From Granulosicoccus sp036478595 (GTDB lineage Bacteria > Pseudomonadota > Gammaproteobacteria > Granulosicoccales > Granulosicoccaceae): a DNA stretch of 64,000 nucleotides. The notes beneath the pieces are model-generated. The model searched no databases. It saw nothing but the letters and a program-made list of their open reading frames with translations, and was not told the DNA's origin. Position numbers and translations under genes: made by a program. Of the stretch, positions 33,354 to 42,875 are shown in pieces. Within the stretch, counting starts at the first letter, position 1, and every line of letters begins with the position of its first letter. The DNA lies in the NCBI GenBank assembly GCA_036478595.1, contig JAZGEF010000052.1, forward strand, positions 129,779 to 193,778. Direction: 5' to 3'.

Positions 33354-35812
33354 ATATTTTATTTGATATTCAATTTGCCCTGCGTTCATTGAAACGCGAT
33401 ACTCAAGCGGGAGAATTACGAGTACTGGCCTTGTCTGTGTTGGTGGCAGTGGCGTCTGTAACAGCAATTGGTTTTTTTACTGACCGTGTTGGTAAAGCAA
33501 TGGTGCGACAAGCCAGTGATATTTTGGCTGCAGATTTACTGGCAACTTCAGGCACGCCAATTGAGCAAGAGATTGAAGACTACGCGGCCTCTTTAGGTTT
33601 AACTACTGCAAAACATGTGCGCTTTCCTAGCGTAGTGATTAACCCAGAAGATGAATCGCAACTGGTTGCTGTTAAAGCAGTGACTAGTGCCTATCCATTA
33701 CGGGGAGCACTTAAGCTTAGTAAACTAGATAGTCGCGATGTGATGGCGCCGCTTGATACGCAAGCGCCCGGTACGGTATGGGTCGATGCGCAATTAATTA
33801 ATATTTTGTTATTGAAACAAGGCAGCACATTAACCTTGGGTGCTCGTGACTTTACGGTTGAGCGCCTATTGTTATTTGAACCGGACCGTGGTGAAAATGT
33901 GTTCGAGCTTGCACCTCGAGTCATGATCAACGATAACGACCTTGAATCTGCTGGCTTGCTAGGCCCGGGTAGCCGAGCACGGTATACCTTGATGATGGCA
34001 GGCGAGCCCGCTGCGCTCACGGATATGAGCGACTGGCTTAAAGAAAACCAAAACCACGTGCGCGTTATTGGCGTAAGCGATGGTAGCCCGCAAATGCAGC
34101 GTGCCTTAAGCCGCGCCAAACGTTTTTTAGGGCTGGCGTCGGTGGTAACGGTTCTGTTGGCTGGGGCGGCGATTGCACTTGCCGTTAGACAGTTTGCGTT
34201 GCGTCAGGCCGATGCCAGTGCGGTGGTGCGCACGCTTGGCGCGAGCCGAGCGAATGTTGTCACGTGGTTATCGCTGCGTTTGCTGCTGATCTGTGTCGCG
34301 GCTTCGCTGATTGGTATCCTGGTTGGCTTTGTTGCGCAGTTGCTGTTGGCGGATTTAATGAAAACTTGGTTTAGCCTTGCCTTGCCGGCACCGAGTTGGC
34401 GACCACCTGTAATCGGAATGCTAACGGCATTGGCAGCAGTGGCGGGTTTTGGGTTACTACCTGTGATTAAAGCGGGCCGTGTGCCCGTTATGCGAGTATT
34501 GCAACGTGACTACTCTGGCCTGCAAACTAATCCATGGCTCACCTTGTTGTTTGGATTAGTTGCGGCACTGTTGGTAGTGTGGCTTCAATCACGTGATATT
34601 TTACTCAGTGCTATTGTGGTCGCTGGTGTGGCGACAATGCTGGCTTTATTTGCGTTGTTTGGCCAGTATCTAATAAGAGGTGTGCGCATGGCGGCTCCCG
34701 CACGCTTCAAATTAAGTGTGGCAGGTTTGCAGCGTCGTACCGCCAGCAGTGTTATTCAGTTAGCCGCATTCGCGATTGGAATTTTAGCCCTGCTGTTAAT
34801 CACCTTGGTACGTGTTGATATTCTGAGCGCGTGGGAGCGCGATTTACCAGATAATGCCCCCAACGTTTTTGTCATCAATATTCAACCATCACAAGTTGGC
34901 GGATTCTCCCAGCAATTAGAATCGCAAAAAATTGATATCAGCGGTATGTACCCAATGGTGCGTGCTCGCCTGCAAGGCAGCAACGGTGAAGCGGCAACTG
35001 GTAGGCGCACTCGTTGGGAATACAATATTTCCCACAGCGATTCTCTACCAGCTGCCAACACGCTGGTGGAAGGTGAATGGTGGGATGGTAGTGAAACTGG
35101 CCTACCCGGTTTATCCCTAGAACACGATTGGGCTGAAGACATGGGCTACGGTATTGGCGACACCATCACCTTTAAAGTCGCCGGTGTTGAAACCACCGGT
35201 ATCATTAAAAATACTCGCCAGGTTGATTGGGAATCCTTTCAAGTTAATTTTTTTATCGTGGCTGAAAAGCGATTGCTAGACGATATGCCTGAAACTTACG
35301 TCACGAGTTTTTTCTTAGACGATGATTTTTCTACGGCTACGGCTAGTTGGGCGCGAGCGTTTCCAGGCATAGCCACACTCGATATAGGGTCAATCATCAC
35401 CCGAGTGAAACTATTGATGGACAAGGCGTCGATGGCTGTCGAGTACGTTTTCTTCTTTACATTGTTTGCGGGGATTTGCGTGTTGTTGGCGGCGGTGCAA
35501 AGCACACAAGGAGAGCGTATCAGGGAATCTGCCTTGCTGCGAGTGTTGGGCGCATCGCATAGCCAGGTACGATCAGCCATTATCGCTGAGTTTGTATTGT
35601 TAGGCGCCATGGCAGGGTTTTTAGCCGCTGTATTTGCAACAGTGATCGGATGGTCGTTAAGCCGATTTGTGTTTGAGCTGCCATTCCAGTTTAATGGTGG
35701 CTTATGGGTGCTAGGTATTGCAGGTGGCGCTCTGGGTATTGGCCTTGCTGGATACCTTGCTACTAAAAAGGTGTTAACAACGCCACCGGTGGTTGCGCTG
35801 CGACACACATAA
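33350..35812 (+). CDS. ybbP: ABC transporter permease YbbP (FtsX-like)
   Basis: This 820-residue inner-membrane protein starts at the ATG at 33350, overlapping the ybbA stop. Its architecture is a first helix, a large periplasmic domain, then FtsX-type blocks of helices (for example TVLLAGAAIALAVRQFALRQADASAV at about residues 260-290). A second periplasmic domain and a final FtsX block near the C-terminus (VQSTQGERIRESALLRVLGAS) follow. It works with the YbbA ATPase. The duplicated FtsX layout is the family norm. The relA gene begins 13 bases after its stop. Confidence 0.92.
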   Translation: MNILFDIQFALRSLKRDTQAGELRVLALSVLVAVASVTAIGFFTDRVGKAMVRQASDILAADLLATSGTPIEQEIEDYAASLGLTTAKHVRFPSVVINPEDESQLVAVKAVTSAYPLRGALKLSKLDSRDVMAPLDTQAPGTVWVDAQLINILLLKQGSTLTLGARDFTVERLLLFEPDRGENVFELAPRVMINDNDLESAGLLGPGSRARYTLMMAGEPAALTDMSDWLKENQNHVRVIGVSDGSPQMQRALSRAKRFLGLASVVTVLLAGAAIALAVRQFALRQADASAVVRTLGASRANVVTWLSLRLLLICVAASLIGILVGFVAQLLLADLMKTWFSLALPAPSWRPPVIGMLTALAAVAGFGLLPVIKAGRVPVMRVLQRDYSGLQTNPWLTLLFGLVAALLVVWLQSRDILLSAIVVAGVATMLALFALFGQYLIRGVRMAAPARFKLSVAGLQRRTASSVIQLAAFAIGILALLLITLVRVDILSAWERDLPDNAPNVFVINIQPSQVGGFSQQLESQKIDISGMYPMVRARLQGSNGEAATGRRTRWEYNISHSDSLPAANTLVEGEWWDGSETGLPGLSLEHDWAEDMGYGIGDTITFKVAGVETTGIIKNTRQVDWESFQVNFFIVAEKRLLDDMPETYVTSFFLDDDFSTATASWARAFPGIATLDIGSIITRVKLLMDKASMAVEYVFFFTLFAGICVLLAAVQSTQGERIRESALLRVLGASHSQVRSAIIAEFVLLGAMAGFLAAVFATVIGWSLSRFVFELPFQFNGGLWVLGIAGGALGIGLAGYLATKKVLTTPPVVALRHT

Positions 35813-35825
35813 TTGATTTAATGCT

Positions 35826-37985
35826 GTGAGACATGTATTCAGTGCAGATACGGCTGACTTCGCAACCGAGGAGTTATCAGCCGCGCATCTTTGTGCAGGC
35901 TTAGCGCCAGCCCAAAGCGCGGCATTGCGGAACGCTGTTAAATGCTACTGGCAGGCGCGGCAAATACCTACGCATTATCCTGATTCTCTCCATGTTGCTG
36001 CACAGCTAAAAGGCATGCGGGCTGATGCCGCCACGCTGGCTGCGGCTTTGCTTGGTAGTAATGTCATGGCAGATTTGATATCGGTCGATCAGATCCGAAA
36101 TCAGTTTGGCGATGAGGTCGCTAAATTAACGCAAGAAGTTCGGTGGTTAAATGAACTTTCAATGACTGAAGTTCAAGTAGCAGGGCATCTGGGTACTCAA
36201 GATAAAACCGAATTACTACGACGCATGGTGCTGTCCATGGTCAATGATATGCGTGTGATTTTGGTTAAGCTTGCTTTCCGTACTCAAAGACTTTATGCGC
36301 TGGCAGCTACCGATGCTAATGTAGACAGCAGGTTAGTAGCCGAAGAAACGCTCACCATATTTGCGCCGCTGGCAAATCGTTTGGGTTTGGGTCAATTGAA
36401 GTGGGAGCTCGAGGACGTCGCTTTCAGGTTGGTTGAGCCGCAGGCTTACAAGCGCATTGCCAAGGCGTTGGAAGAAAACCGACAAGATCGTGAGTATTAC
36501 GTTAACGATTTTGTTACTGGGTTGGAAGTTAAACTAAGGGAAAACCAATTAGCTGACGCTGACGTACTGGGTAGGCCCAAGCACATCTACAGCATTTGGA
36601 AAAAAATGCGTGCAAAACGCATTGAATTTGATGATTTGTTTGATGTACGTGCGGTTCGCGTTTTGGTGGATAGCCTGCAACAGTGTTACGGCGTGCTTGG
36701 CGTTGTGCACAGTATCTGGCAACCCATATCACGAGAATTTGACGATTATATCGCCAAGCCCAAAGCTAATGGTTATCAGTCATTACACACCGCCGTTATT
36801 GGGCCTCAGGGTAAAGCAGTAGAAGTGCAGATCCGCACGCACGAGATGAATGATGACGCGGAAAACGGTGTGGCTGCGCATTGGGCCTATAAAGAAGGTG
36901 GCAGCAGGGATGCATCCATACAGCGCAGTGTTAATTCGCTAAAGCAGCTGCTCGAAGGAAATGACGAACAGCTAGTCGAGGATTTTACTCAGCACATTGA
37001 TGAAGCGCGTGTGTATGTGTTTACGCCTAAGGGCGAGGTGGTTGATTTGGTTTCTGGTTCAACGCCACTCGACTTTGCGTACCATGTGCATTCTGAAATT
37101 GGGCATCGCTGCCGAGGTGCTAAAGTAGACGGCAGCATTGTGCCGCTAACTTATGCATTGCGTAATGGTGACCAAATTGAAGTGCTAACTACGCGAGAAG
37201 CTGCACCTAGCCGGGATTGGCTTAATAAGTCCTTGGGATACTTGGCAAGTAGCCGGGCACGCGGCAAAGTGCGTGCTTGGTTTAACACACAAGATCATGA
37301 TCAACATGTGGCTGATGGGCGGCATATTGTTGATAGAGAGCTGAAACGTTTGAAAGCCAGCTCTGTCTCTATAGAAAAACTCTCGCGAAAATTAAAAATC
37401 GATAAGACGGTGGATCTTTACGCCTGTGTTGGTCGTAACGAAATCACCAGTGCACAAATTGCTGGCGCAGTTGATCATTTATCAGAACCTGCCGAACGAT
37501 TGGTGGTAAATGAGAAGCGCACACAAAAGCCAGTGAAGGGGTCGGTAAGTGTGCGTGGTGTAGGTAATTTGCTCACGCAAATGGCAGTGTGCTGCAAACC
37601 CGTGCCACACGATGCAATCGTAGGATTTATCACTCGTGGTAAAGGGGTGTCTGTTCACCGTGCTGATTGTAATAACATTCTGAACTTGCGCGAAGAAGAA
37701 CGCGAACGCCTCATCGATGTCGAGTGGGGTTCAGATACGACTGGTGATTATCGAGTCGAGATACAGCTCGAGGCGTTTAATCGTGTTGGCTTGATCAGAG
37801 ATGTGTCAGCGGCGGTAGCCAATTTTCCGGTGGGCGTGGTTGCGATGCAAACTCTCACCAATCCAGATCAGCAGCAAGCCACCATGAAAATTGGCTTACA
37901 TATATCAACAATGGCCGATCTGACACCACTGATGGATAAACTTCGTCAACTGCGAAATGTGCACTCGGTTGAGCGCGTCATCTAA
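35826..37985 (+). CDS. relA: RelA-type (p)ppGpp synthetase
   Basis: This 719-residue stringent-response enzyme would make (p)ppGpp on starved ribosomes. The N-terminal hydrolase domain lacks the HD metal pair (AALLGSNVMADL replaces the SpoT-type HDTVED), as expected of RelA. The synthetase domain is present (YSIWKKMRAKRIEFDDLFDVRAVRV and PKANGYQSLHT), followed by TGS (VYVFTPKGEVVDLVSGSTPLDFAY), a zinc-finger-like region and a C-terminal ACT domain. The start is a GTG at 35826. The gene lies 13 bases after ybbP and 24 bases before aroC. Confidence 0.93.
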   Translation: MRHVFSADTADFATEELSAAHLCAGLAPAQSAALRNAVKCYWQARQIPTHYPDSLHVAAQLKGMRADAATLAAALLGSNVMADLISVDQIRNQFGDEVAKLTQEVRWLNELSMTEVQVAGHLGTQDKTELLRRMVLSMVNDMRVILVKLAFRTQRLYALAATDANVDSRLVAEETLTIFAPLANRLGLGQLKWELEDVAFRLVEPQAYKRIAKALEENRQDREYYVNDFVTGLEVKLRENQLADADVLGRPKHIYSIWKKMRAKRIEFDDLFDVRAVRVLVDSLQQCYGVLGVVHSIWQPISREFDDYIAKPKANGYQSLHTAVIGPQGKAVEVQIRTHEMNDDAENGVAAHWAYKEGGSRDASIQRSVNSLKQLLEGNDEQLVEDFTQHIDEARVYVFTPKGEVVDLVSGSTPLDFAYHVHSEIGHRCRGAKVDGSIVPLTYALRNGDQIEVLTTREAAPSRDWLNKSLGYLASSRARGKVRAWFNTQDHDQHVADGRHIVDRELKRLKASSVSIEKLSRKLKIDKTVDLYACVGRNEITSAQIAGAVDHLSEPAERLVVNEKRTQKPVKGSVSVRGVGNLLTQMAVCCKPVPHDAIVGFITRGKGVSVHRADCNNILNLREEERERLIDVEWGSDTTGDYRVEIQLEAFNRVGLIRDVSAAVANFPVGVVAMQTLTNPDQQQATMKIGLHISTMADLTPLMDKLRQLRNVHSVERVI

Positions 37986-38009
37986 CATCTATCGGGGTAT
38001 AATGCCTGA

Positions 38010-39119
38010 ATGTCTGGAAACACCTTTGGTAAATTGTTCTCGATCAGCGGATTTGGCGAAAGCCATGGCCCCGCTATTGGCTGTGTGGTTGACGGCTGCC
38101 CCCCCGGTATTGAGATAAGCATCGAGGATTTGCAGCGTGATCTCGATCGCCGTAAACCGGGTCAGTCGCGTTACACCACTCAGCGCCGCGAGGACGACTT
38201 GGTAGAAATATTGTCAGGTGTGTTTGAAGGCAAAACAACCGGCACCGCCATCGGTATGATCATCCGCAATACTGATCAACGTAGTCGCGACTACGAAAAA
38301 ATCAAATCGCAGTTTCGCCCAGCACACGCCGACTATACCTACGAACAAAAATATGCTCACCGCGATTATCGTGGTGGCGGCCGTTCCTCTGCACGCGAAA
38401 CCGCCATGCGCGTTGCTGCAGGCGGCATCGCAAAAAAAGCATTAGCTAGCTTATTTGTTGGCGCACAAGTACGAGGCTATTTGTCGCAGCTTGGTCCGAT
38501 CAAGCTTGATGCTGCAAAATTTGATTGGGAAGAGGTAGAGCGTAACGCGTTCTTCTGGCCTAACGCTGATCAAGTACCCGAACTTGAAACCTATATGCAA
38601 AAGTTGAGCAAAGATGGCGATTCTATCGGCGCTAGAGTAACAGTAGAGGCCGCCGGTATTCCTGTTGGTTTGGGTGAGCCTATATTTGATCGCTTAGATG
38701 CAGACATCGCACACGCGCTGATGAGCATCAATGCCGTTAAAGGTGTAGAGATTGGAGCAGGCTTTGATGCCATTAGCCAACGAGGTAGCGAGCATAGGGA
38801 CGAAATCACGAAATACGGTTTTTTAAGCAATCAAGCAGGCGGCGTGCTTGGTGGTATTTCAAGTGGCCAAACGATACGAGCATCAATTGCCATGAAGCCC
38901 ACATCCAGCCTTCGTTTGCCTGGCCGTAGTGTCAATATGGAAGGCGAAGAAATAGAAGTCATTACCACAGGGCGTCACGATCCTTGTGTTGGTATTAGAG
39001 CGACACCAATCGCCGAGGCTATGCTGGCGATTACCTTGCTCGATCATGCATTGCGCCATCGTGCGCAAAATAGTGGTGTGCAATCCAGCGCGCCGATTAT
39101 TCCACCCGGCAAAGAATAG
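38010..39119 (+). CDS. aroC: Chorismate synthase
   Basis: This 369-residue enzyme converts EPSP to chorismate with reduced FMN. Conserved family motifs are present: GESHGPAIGCVVDGCPPGI at the start, RPAHADYTYEQKYAHRDYRGGGRSSARETA in the middle, and GRHDPCVGIRATPIAEAM near the end. Length is normal. It follows relA closely and the DUF3127 gene starts 11 bases after its stop, so the three may share a transcript. Confidence 0.95.
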   Translation: MSGNTFGKLFSISGFGESHGPAIGCVVDGCPPGIEISIEDLQRDLDRRKPGQSRYTTQRREDDLVEILSGVFEGKTTGTAIGMIIRNTDQRSRDYEKIKSQFRPAHADYTYEQKYAHRDYRGGGRSSARETAMRVAAGGIAKKALASLFVGAQVRGYLSQLGPIKLDAAKFDWEEVERNAFFWPNADQVPELETYMQKLSKDGDSIGARVTVEAAGIPVGLGEPIFDRLDADIAHALMSINAVKGVEIGAGFDAISQRGSEHRDEITKYGFLSNQAGGVLGGISSGQTIRASIAMKPTSSLRLPGRSVNMEGEEIEVITTGRHDPCVGIRATPIAEAMLAITLLDHALRHRAQNSGVQSSAPIIPPGKE

Positions 39120-39130
39120 ACAAACTCGTT

Positions 39131-39496
39131 ATGGCATATAAAGCTGAAGGCAAACTACACAAAATTTTCCCCACTGAGCAAAAAACGGAAAAATTCTCAG
39201 CGCGCGAATTTGTTATTGAACTAGTAGATGGTAAATTTCCAGAATTCATCAAGTTTCAGCTAACGCAGGATAAGTGCGCGTTAATGGATGATTACTCAGA
39301 AGGCGATGAGATCGTCGTAGATTTTGACTTGCGTGGTCGTGAGTGGAACGAGCGCTACTTCACTAACTTGAATGCTTGGCGTGTTGCCAAGGCTGATGGC
39401 AGCAGTGGCTCAGGCAGCAGTGGTGGCGGGCAAAAAGAAATGCCTGCAGCAACTGCGACAGATACAGCTGACTTTGATGACGACATTCCGTTCTAG
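39131..39496 (+). CDS. DUF3127-type OB-fold-like protein with SSB-like acidic tail
   Basis: This 121-residue protein has a beta-rich N-terminal domain (about residues 1-90: AREFVIELVDG, FIKFQLTQDKCALMDDY, VDFDLRGREWNERYFTNL) typical of DUF3127, which resembles an OB fold. A Ser/Gly linker follows, and the C-terminus is DFDDDIPF. That tail is identical to the last eight residues of E. coli SSB, which recruits RecQ, PriA, exonuclease I and other proteins. I infer a single-stranded-DNA-related role. DUF3127 is best known from Bacteroidetes. The gene follows aroC by 11 bases. Confidence 0.82.
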   Translation: MAYKAEGKLHKIFPTEQKTEKFSAREFVIELVDGKFPEFIKFQLTQDKCALMDDYSEGDEIVVDFDLRGREWNERYFTNLNAWRVAKADGSSGSGSSGGGQKEMPAATATDTADFDDDIPF

Positions 39497-39524
39497 GAGT
39501 TACCGCTCTGATGAAGCGATTGCA

Positions 39525-39770
39525 CTACGTGCCTAACTTTTTGATCTCATGACCCAGAAGGACTGAGCCTAGGGTGTAGCGCGGCCCAGCTTTCCATCCG
39601 TGCTTAGCAAGCACTTGTCCGACTTGATCGCGGCTAACATATTTTCGATGGGACGCATTTGCATGGGTTACTACCAAAATGTTCTTTTCTTGGCCGGAAT
39701 TTTTTGCTAGCCAAACATCGAGTTCTTGTTCCGAATGGACATTGATGCGCTTAAGTTTTGGCATACTCAT
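39525..39770 (-). CDS. Small hypothetical protein
   Basis: From the ATG at 39770 (minus strand) this encodes 81 residues; GGAGG lies 11 bases upstream. A TTG at 39788 would add six residues but overlaps that ribosome binding site. The protein is basic, with ILVVTHANASHRKYVSRDQ and GWKAGPRYTLGSVLLGHE as its most protein-like stretches. I see no signal peptide or known domain. It is convergent with the DUF3127 gene and lies downstream of the lysR-like gene on the same strand. Confidence 0.55.
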   Translation of the reverse strand: MSMPKLKRINVHSEQELDVWLAKNSGQEKNILVVTHANASHRKYVSRDQVGQVLAKHGWKAGPRYTLGSVLLGHEIKKLGT

Positions 39771-39822
39771 TGACTGTGTTTCCTCCAAGTTGACTATTTA
39801 ACTGCCATTAGCGTAGGCATCT

Positions 39823-40686
39823 TTACGTGTTAGGTAGCACATCCAAAAATGCATTAGCCGCTCTGCTCAGTGTGCGAGTTTTTAAATGAACAAACCCCAA
39901 TTCCCGTTCAATCGCTAATCCTTTTACGTTGATTATTTTAATCGAGCTATCAACCATGCTAGTGGGTAAGGCGCTCCAACCCAATCCCACCGACACCATC
40001 ATCTTTATCGTTTCTAAGTAATTGGTTTCAAGAGCAATATCAACAATAACTTGTGATTTTGATAACGCTTCAAACAACACGTCTCTTGTAATCGTGCCGG
40101 GTGCTGGCAATACAGCAGCGTGCTTAGCCAAGGTGTCGGTAGTCACTGACTTTCCTGCAAGCATATGTTCGTTTGAACAAACAATGGCTAACGGGTCTGG
40201 CCAGATTAACTGAGTATGCAACCTTGCATTGGGTTTTGTCGGTAATGTCACAACGGCTAGCTCGAGTGCTCCGCTGGCGACTTCTTCGCAAGCCAATTCT
40301 GAATCCATAAATTTTAGATCGAGCTCAACTTGCTTATACTGTTGAGTGAAGGCTTTTAACACTGGCGGAAGACGATGGATGCCAATGTGATGACTGGTGC
40401 CAAGGCGCAGCTTGCCGGCCACTTTGTTACGCAGCGACTTTATCTCTTCACGACTAGTGGCTAAATCTGACAAAATTCTGCGGGCGCTATGCAATAGGGT
40501 ATTGCCGGCCTCAGTCAGATGTACTTGCCTGGCGAGACGATCAAACAGGGCCACGTCCAGCTCAGCCTCCAATGCTGCAATGCGTTTACTGGTGGCGGGT
40601 TGGGTAATAAAAAGTCGCTCCGCCGCCAGCGAAAATGAGCCAGTTTCGGCTACGGCGACAAATGCTTGTAAGGCTGAGACATCCAT
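39823..40686 (-). CDS. LysR-family transcriptional regulator
   Basis: This 287-residue regulator has the N-terminal winged helix of LysR proteins (residues 1-60: DVSALQAFVAVAETGSFSLAAERLFITQPATSKRI) and a C-terminal periplasmic-binding-protein-like effector domain. It is divergent from leuC. A palindrome with the T-N11-A pattern (40705-40721) lies 19 bases upstream of its start, a likely binding site. Control of the leu genes, or autoregulation, is inferred from position only; leuO-like or other roles are possible. Confidence 0.9.
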   Translation of the reverse strand: MDVSALQAFVAVAETGSFSLAAERLFITQPATSKRIAALEAELDVALFDRLARQVHLTEAGNTLLHSARRILSDLATSREEIKSLRNKVAGKLRLGTSHHIGIHRLPPVLKAFTQQYKQVELDLKFMDSELACEEVASGALELAVVTLPTKPNARLHTQLIWPDPLAIVCSNEHMLAGKSVTTDTLAKHAAVLPAPGTITRDVLFEALSKSQVIVDIALETNYLETIKMMVSVGLGWSALPTSMVDSSIKIINVKGLAIERELGFVHLKTRTLSRAANAFLDVLPNT

Positions 40687-40704
40687 AAGCTTGCGCTTCT
40701 TATC

Positions 40705-40721
40705 TATTCCAATATGGAATA
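40705..40721. promoter_or_regulatory. Palindromic LysR-type operator candidate
   Basis: TATTCC-N5-GGAATA is a perfect inverted repeat matching the T-N11-A pattern of LysR-type sites. It lies in the gap of about 125 bases between the divergent lysR-like gene and leuC, close to the regulator start. Confidence 0.5.
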
Positions 40722-40810
40722 TACTATATAAATAATATGAATTTGAGTTATTTGTGTATTAGCCGTACTCTTAACTATTAGCGAGTTAATGAATTCTAGA
40801 GGGTGAAACT

Positions 40811-42214
40811 ATGTCCGCAAAGACGCTATATGACAAGATTTGGGATGCCCATCAGGTGCATCAGCAAGATGATGGCACCGTGCTGCTCTATATCGACCGG
40901 CATTTGGTGCATGAAGTGACATCTCCCCAAGCATTTGAAGGCTTACATATGGCTGGGCGTAAACCCTGGCGCACTGATTCAATGCTTGCGGTAGCCGATC
41001 ACAACGTGCCGACTACCGCTCGTGATGCTGGTATTGAAGATCCCGTATCAAAACTGCAAGTTGATACTCTGGATGCCAACTGCGATGCCCACGGCATTGT
41101 CGAATTTAAAATGAATGATCATCGCCAAGGCATCGTGCATGTGATTGGCCCCGAGCAAGGGGCAACGCTACCCGGCATGACGGTCGTTTGCGGTGACTCC
41201 CACACATCAACTCATGGTGCCTTTGGTGCACTGGCCTTTGGCATTGGTACGTCCGAAGTTGAACACGTGATGGCGACCCAATGTTTGCTGCAGAAAAAAT
41301 CGCGCAATATGTTGGTGAGTGTTGATGGTGAAGCAGGCCCTGGGGTTACGGCAAAAGATATTGTGTTAGCTATCATTGGCCGCATCGGTACCGCTGGGGG
41401 TAACGGTAGTGCAATTGAATTTGGCGGTGACGCTATCCGCGCTTTGTCGATGGAAGGGCGTATGACTGTGTGCAACATGGCGATCGAAGCAGGCGCACGT
41501 GCTGGCATGATCGCTGTTGATCAAACAACCATCGATTATGTTAAGGCTCGCCCGTTTTCACCCTCAGCAGATCAATGGGATGCAGCTGATGCAGCCTGGC
41601 GCGACTTAGTGAGTGATGAGGGCGCGAATTTTGATAAGGTAGTGCGCATCAATGCAGCTGACATTATGCCGCAAGTTTCTTGGGGTACTTCACCTGAGAT
41701 GGTGGCAGATATTGCCGGTGTTGTGCCTGACCCAAGCGCTGAAACTAACGAGACCAAAGCTGAGGGTATGCGTCGTGCGCTGCAGTACATGGATTTAGAA
41801 CCAGGCACCGCTATTGCCGATATCAAAATCGATAAGGTGTTTATCGGGTCCTGTACTAACTCACGCATAGAGGATTTACGTGCAGCGGCTGCCGTTGTTA
41901 AGGATCGCAAAGTCTCAGGCAACGTTAAATTAGCATTGGTTGTTCCGGGTTCAGGCTTGGTAAAAAAGCAGGCTGAAGAAGAAGGCCTGGATAGCATTTT
42001 TTCTGATGCGGGTTTTGAATGGCGTGAGCCGGGTTGTTCCATGTGCTTAGCGATGAATGCTGACAAGTTAGAGTCGGGTGAGCGCTGCGCATCAACCTCT
42101 AATCGTAACTTCGAAGGCAGGCAAGGCCAGGGTGGTAGAACCCATCTGGTTAGTCCTGCAATGGCAGCCGCTGCAGCTATTGCAGGCCATTTTGTTGATG
42201 TGAGGAGCTTCTGA
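40811..42214 (+). CDS. leuC: 3-isopropylmalate dehydratase large subunit
   Basis: This 467-residue subunit of isopropylmalate isomerase converts 2- to 3-isopropylmalate in leucine synthesis. The iron-sulfur cluster cysteines are visible in IGSCTNSRIEDL and EPGCSMCLAM. DSHTSTHGAFGALAFGIG is the other family motif. The stop overlaps the leuD start in TGATG (ATG at 42213-42215 area), so the two subunits are translated together. A LysR-type gene is divergent upstream. Confidence 0.96.
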   Translation: MSAKTLYDKIWDAHQVHQQDDGTVLLYIDRHLVHEVTSPQAFEGLHMAGRKPWRTDSMLAVADHNVPTTARDAGIEDPVSKLQVDTLDANCDAHGIVEFKMNDHRQGIVHVIGPEQGATLPGMTVVCGDSHTSTHGAFGALAFGIGTSEVEHVMATQCLLQKKSRNMLVSVDGEAGPGVTAKDIVLAIIGRIGTAGGNGSAIEFGGDAIRALSMEGRMTVCNMAIEAGARAGMIAVDQTTIDYVKARPFSPSADQWDAADAAWRDLVSDEGANFDKVVRINAADIMPQVSWGTSPEMVADIAGVVPDPSAETNETKAEGMRRALQYMDLEPGTAIADIKIDKVFIGSCTNSRIEDLRAAAAVVKDRKVSGNVKLALVVPGSGLVKKQAEEEGLDSIFSDAGFEWREPGCSMCLAMNADKLESGERCASTSNRNFEGRQGQGGRTHLVSPAMAAAAAIAGHFVDVRSF

Positions 42215-42861
42215 TGCAATCATTTACTATTTTAGAAGGTGTGGCTGCGCCACTATTGCGCTCGAACGTTGATACCGACGCAATTATTCCAAAGCAGTTT
42301 TTAAAATCTATCAAGCGCACCGGTTTTGGTGTGAACTTGTTTGATGAGTGGCGCTACCTCGATGCTGGGTTTCCTGGCCAAGATAACTCTACGCGTCAAC
42401 CGAACCCTGATTTTATTCTTAATCAGCCGCGCTATCAACAAGCCAGTATCTTGTTAGCAGGTGAAAACTTTGGTTGTGGCTCATCACGCGAGCACGCAGT
42501 TTGGGCATTGGATGGTTTTGGGTTTCGCTGCGTTATTGCGCCATCTTTTGCTGACATTTTTAACAATAATTCATTTAAGAGTGGCTTGTTGCCGCTCGCG
42601 CTTGAAAAATCGATTATTGAAAAACTAGCTGCGGCGTGCGAAGCCAATGAAGGCTACCAACTTAAGGTAGATTTAGAGCAACAGCAAGTTATTGCACCAG
42701 ATGGTGAAACCTACTCGTTTGAAGTTGATCAGTTTCGTAAACATTGTTTGTTAAATGGTTTGGATGACATCGGCCTGACATTGCAAAACGAAGACGGGAT
42801 AAAACAGTATGAGCTTAAACGCAAAGAATCTGCGCCGTGGCTGTTTAACGGCGTCTGTTAG
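42214..42861 (+). CDS. leuD: 3-isopropylmalate dehydratase small subunit
   Basis: This 215-residue small subunit of the isomerase carries the swivel domain. VDTDAIIPKQFLKSI and ENFGCGSSREHAVWAL are the family signatures, the latter contributing to substrate binding. It overlaps leuC by one base and would form the LeuCD heterodimer. A glutathione-transferase-like gene follows after about 14 bases, before leuB. Confidence 0.96.
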   Translation: MQSFTILEGVAAPLLRSNVDTDAIIPKQFLKSIKRTGFGVNLFDEWRYLDAGFPGQDNSTRQPNPDFILNQPRYQQASILLAGENFGCGSSREHAVWALDGFGFRCVIAPSFADIFNNNSFKSGLLPLALEKSIIEKLAAACEANEGYQLKVDLEQQQVIAPDGETYSFEVDQFRKHCLLNGLDDIGLTLQNEDGIKQYELKRKESAPWLFNGVC

Positions 42862-42875
42862 GGAAACGGTTTGTG

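Noticed and set aside
35826..36120. Damaged HD hydrolase domain in the RelA homologue as a mutation
   Set aside because: Loss of the HD metal ligands is normal for RelA-type proteins and is not a defect.
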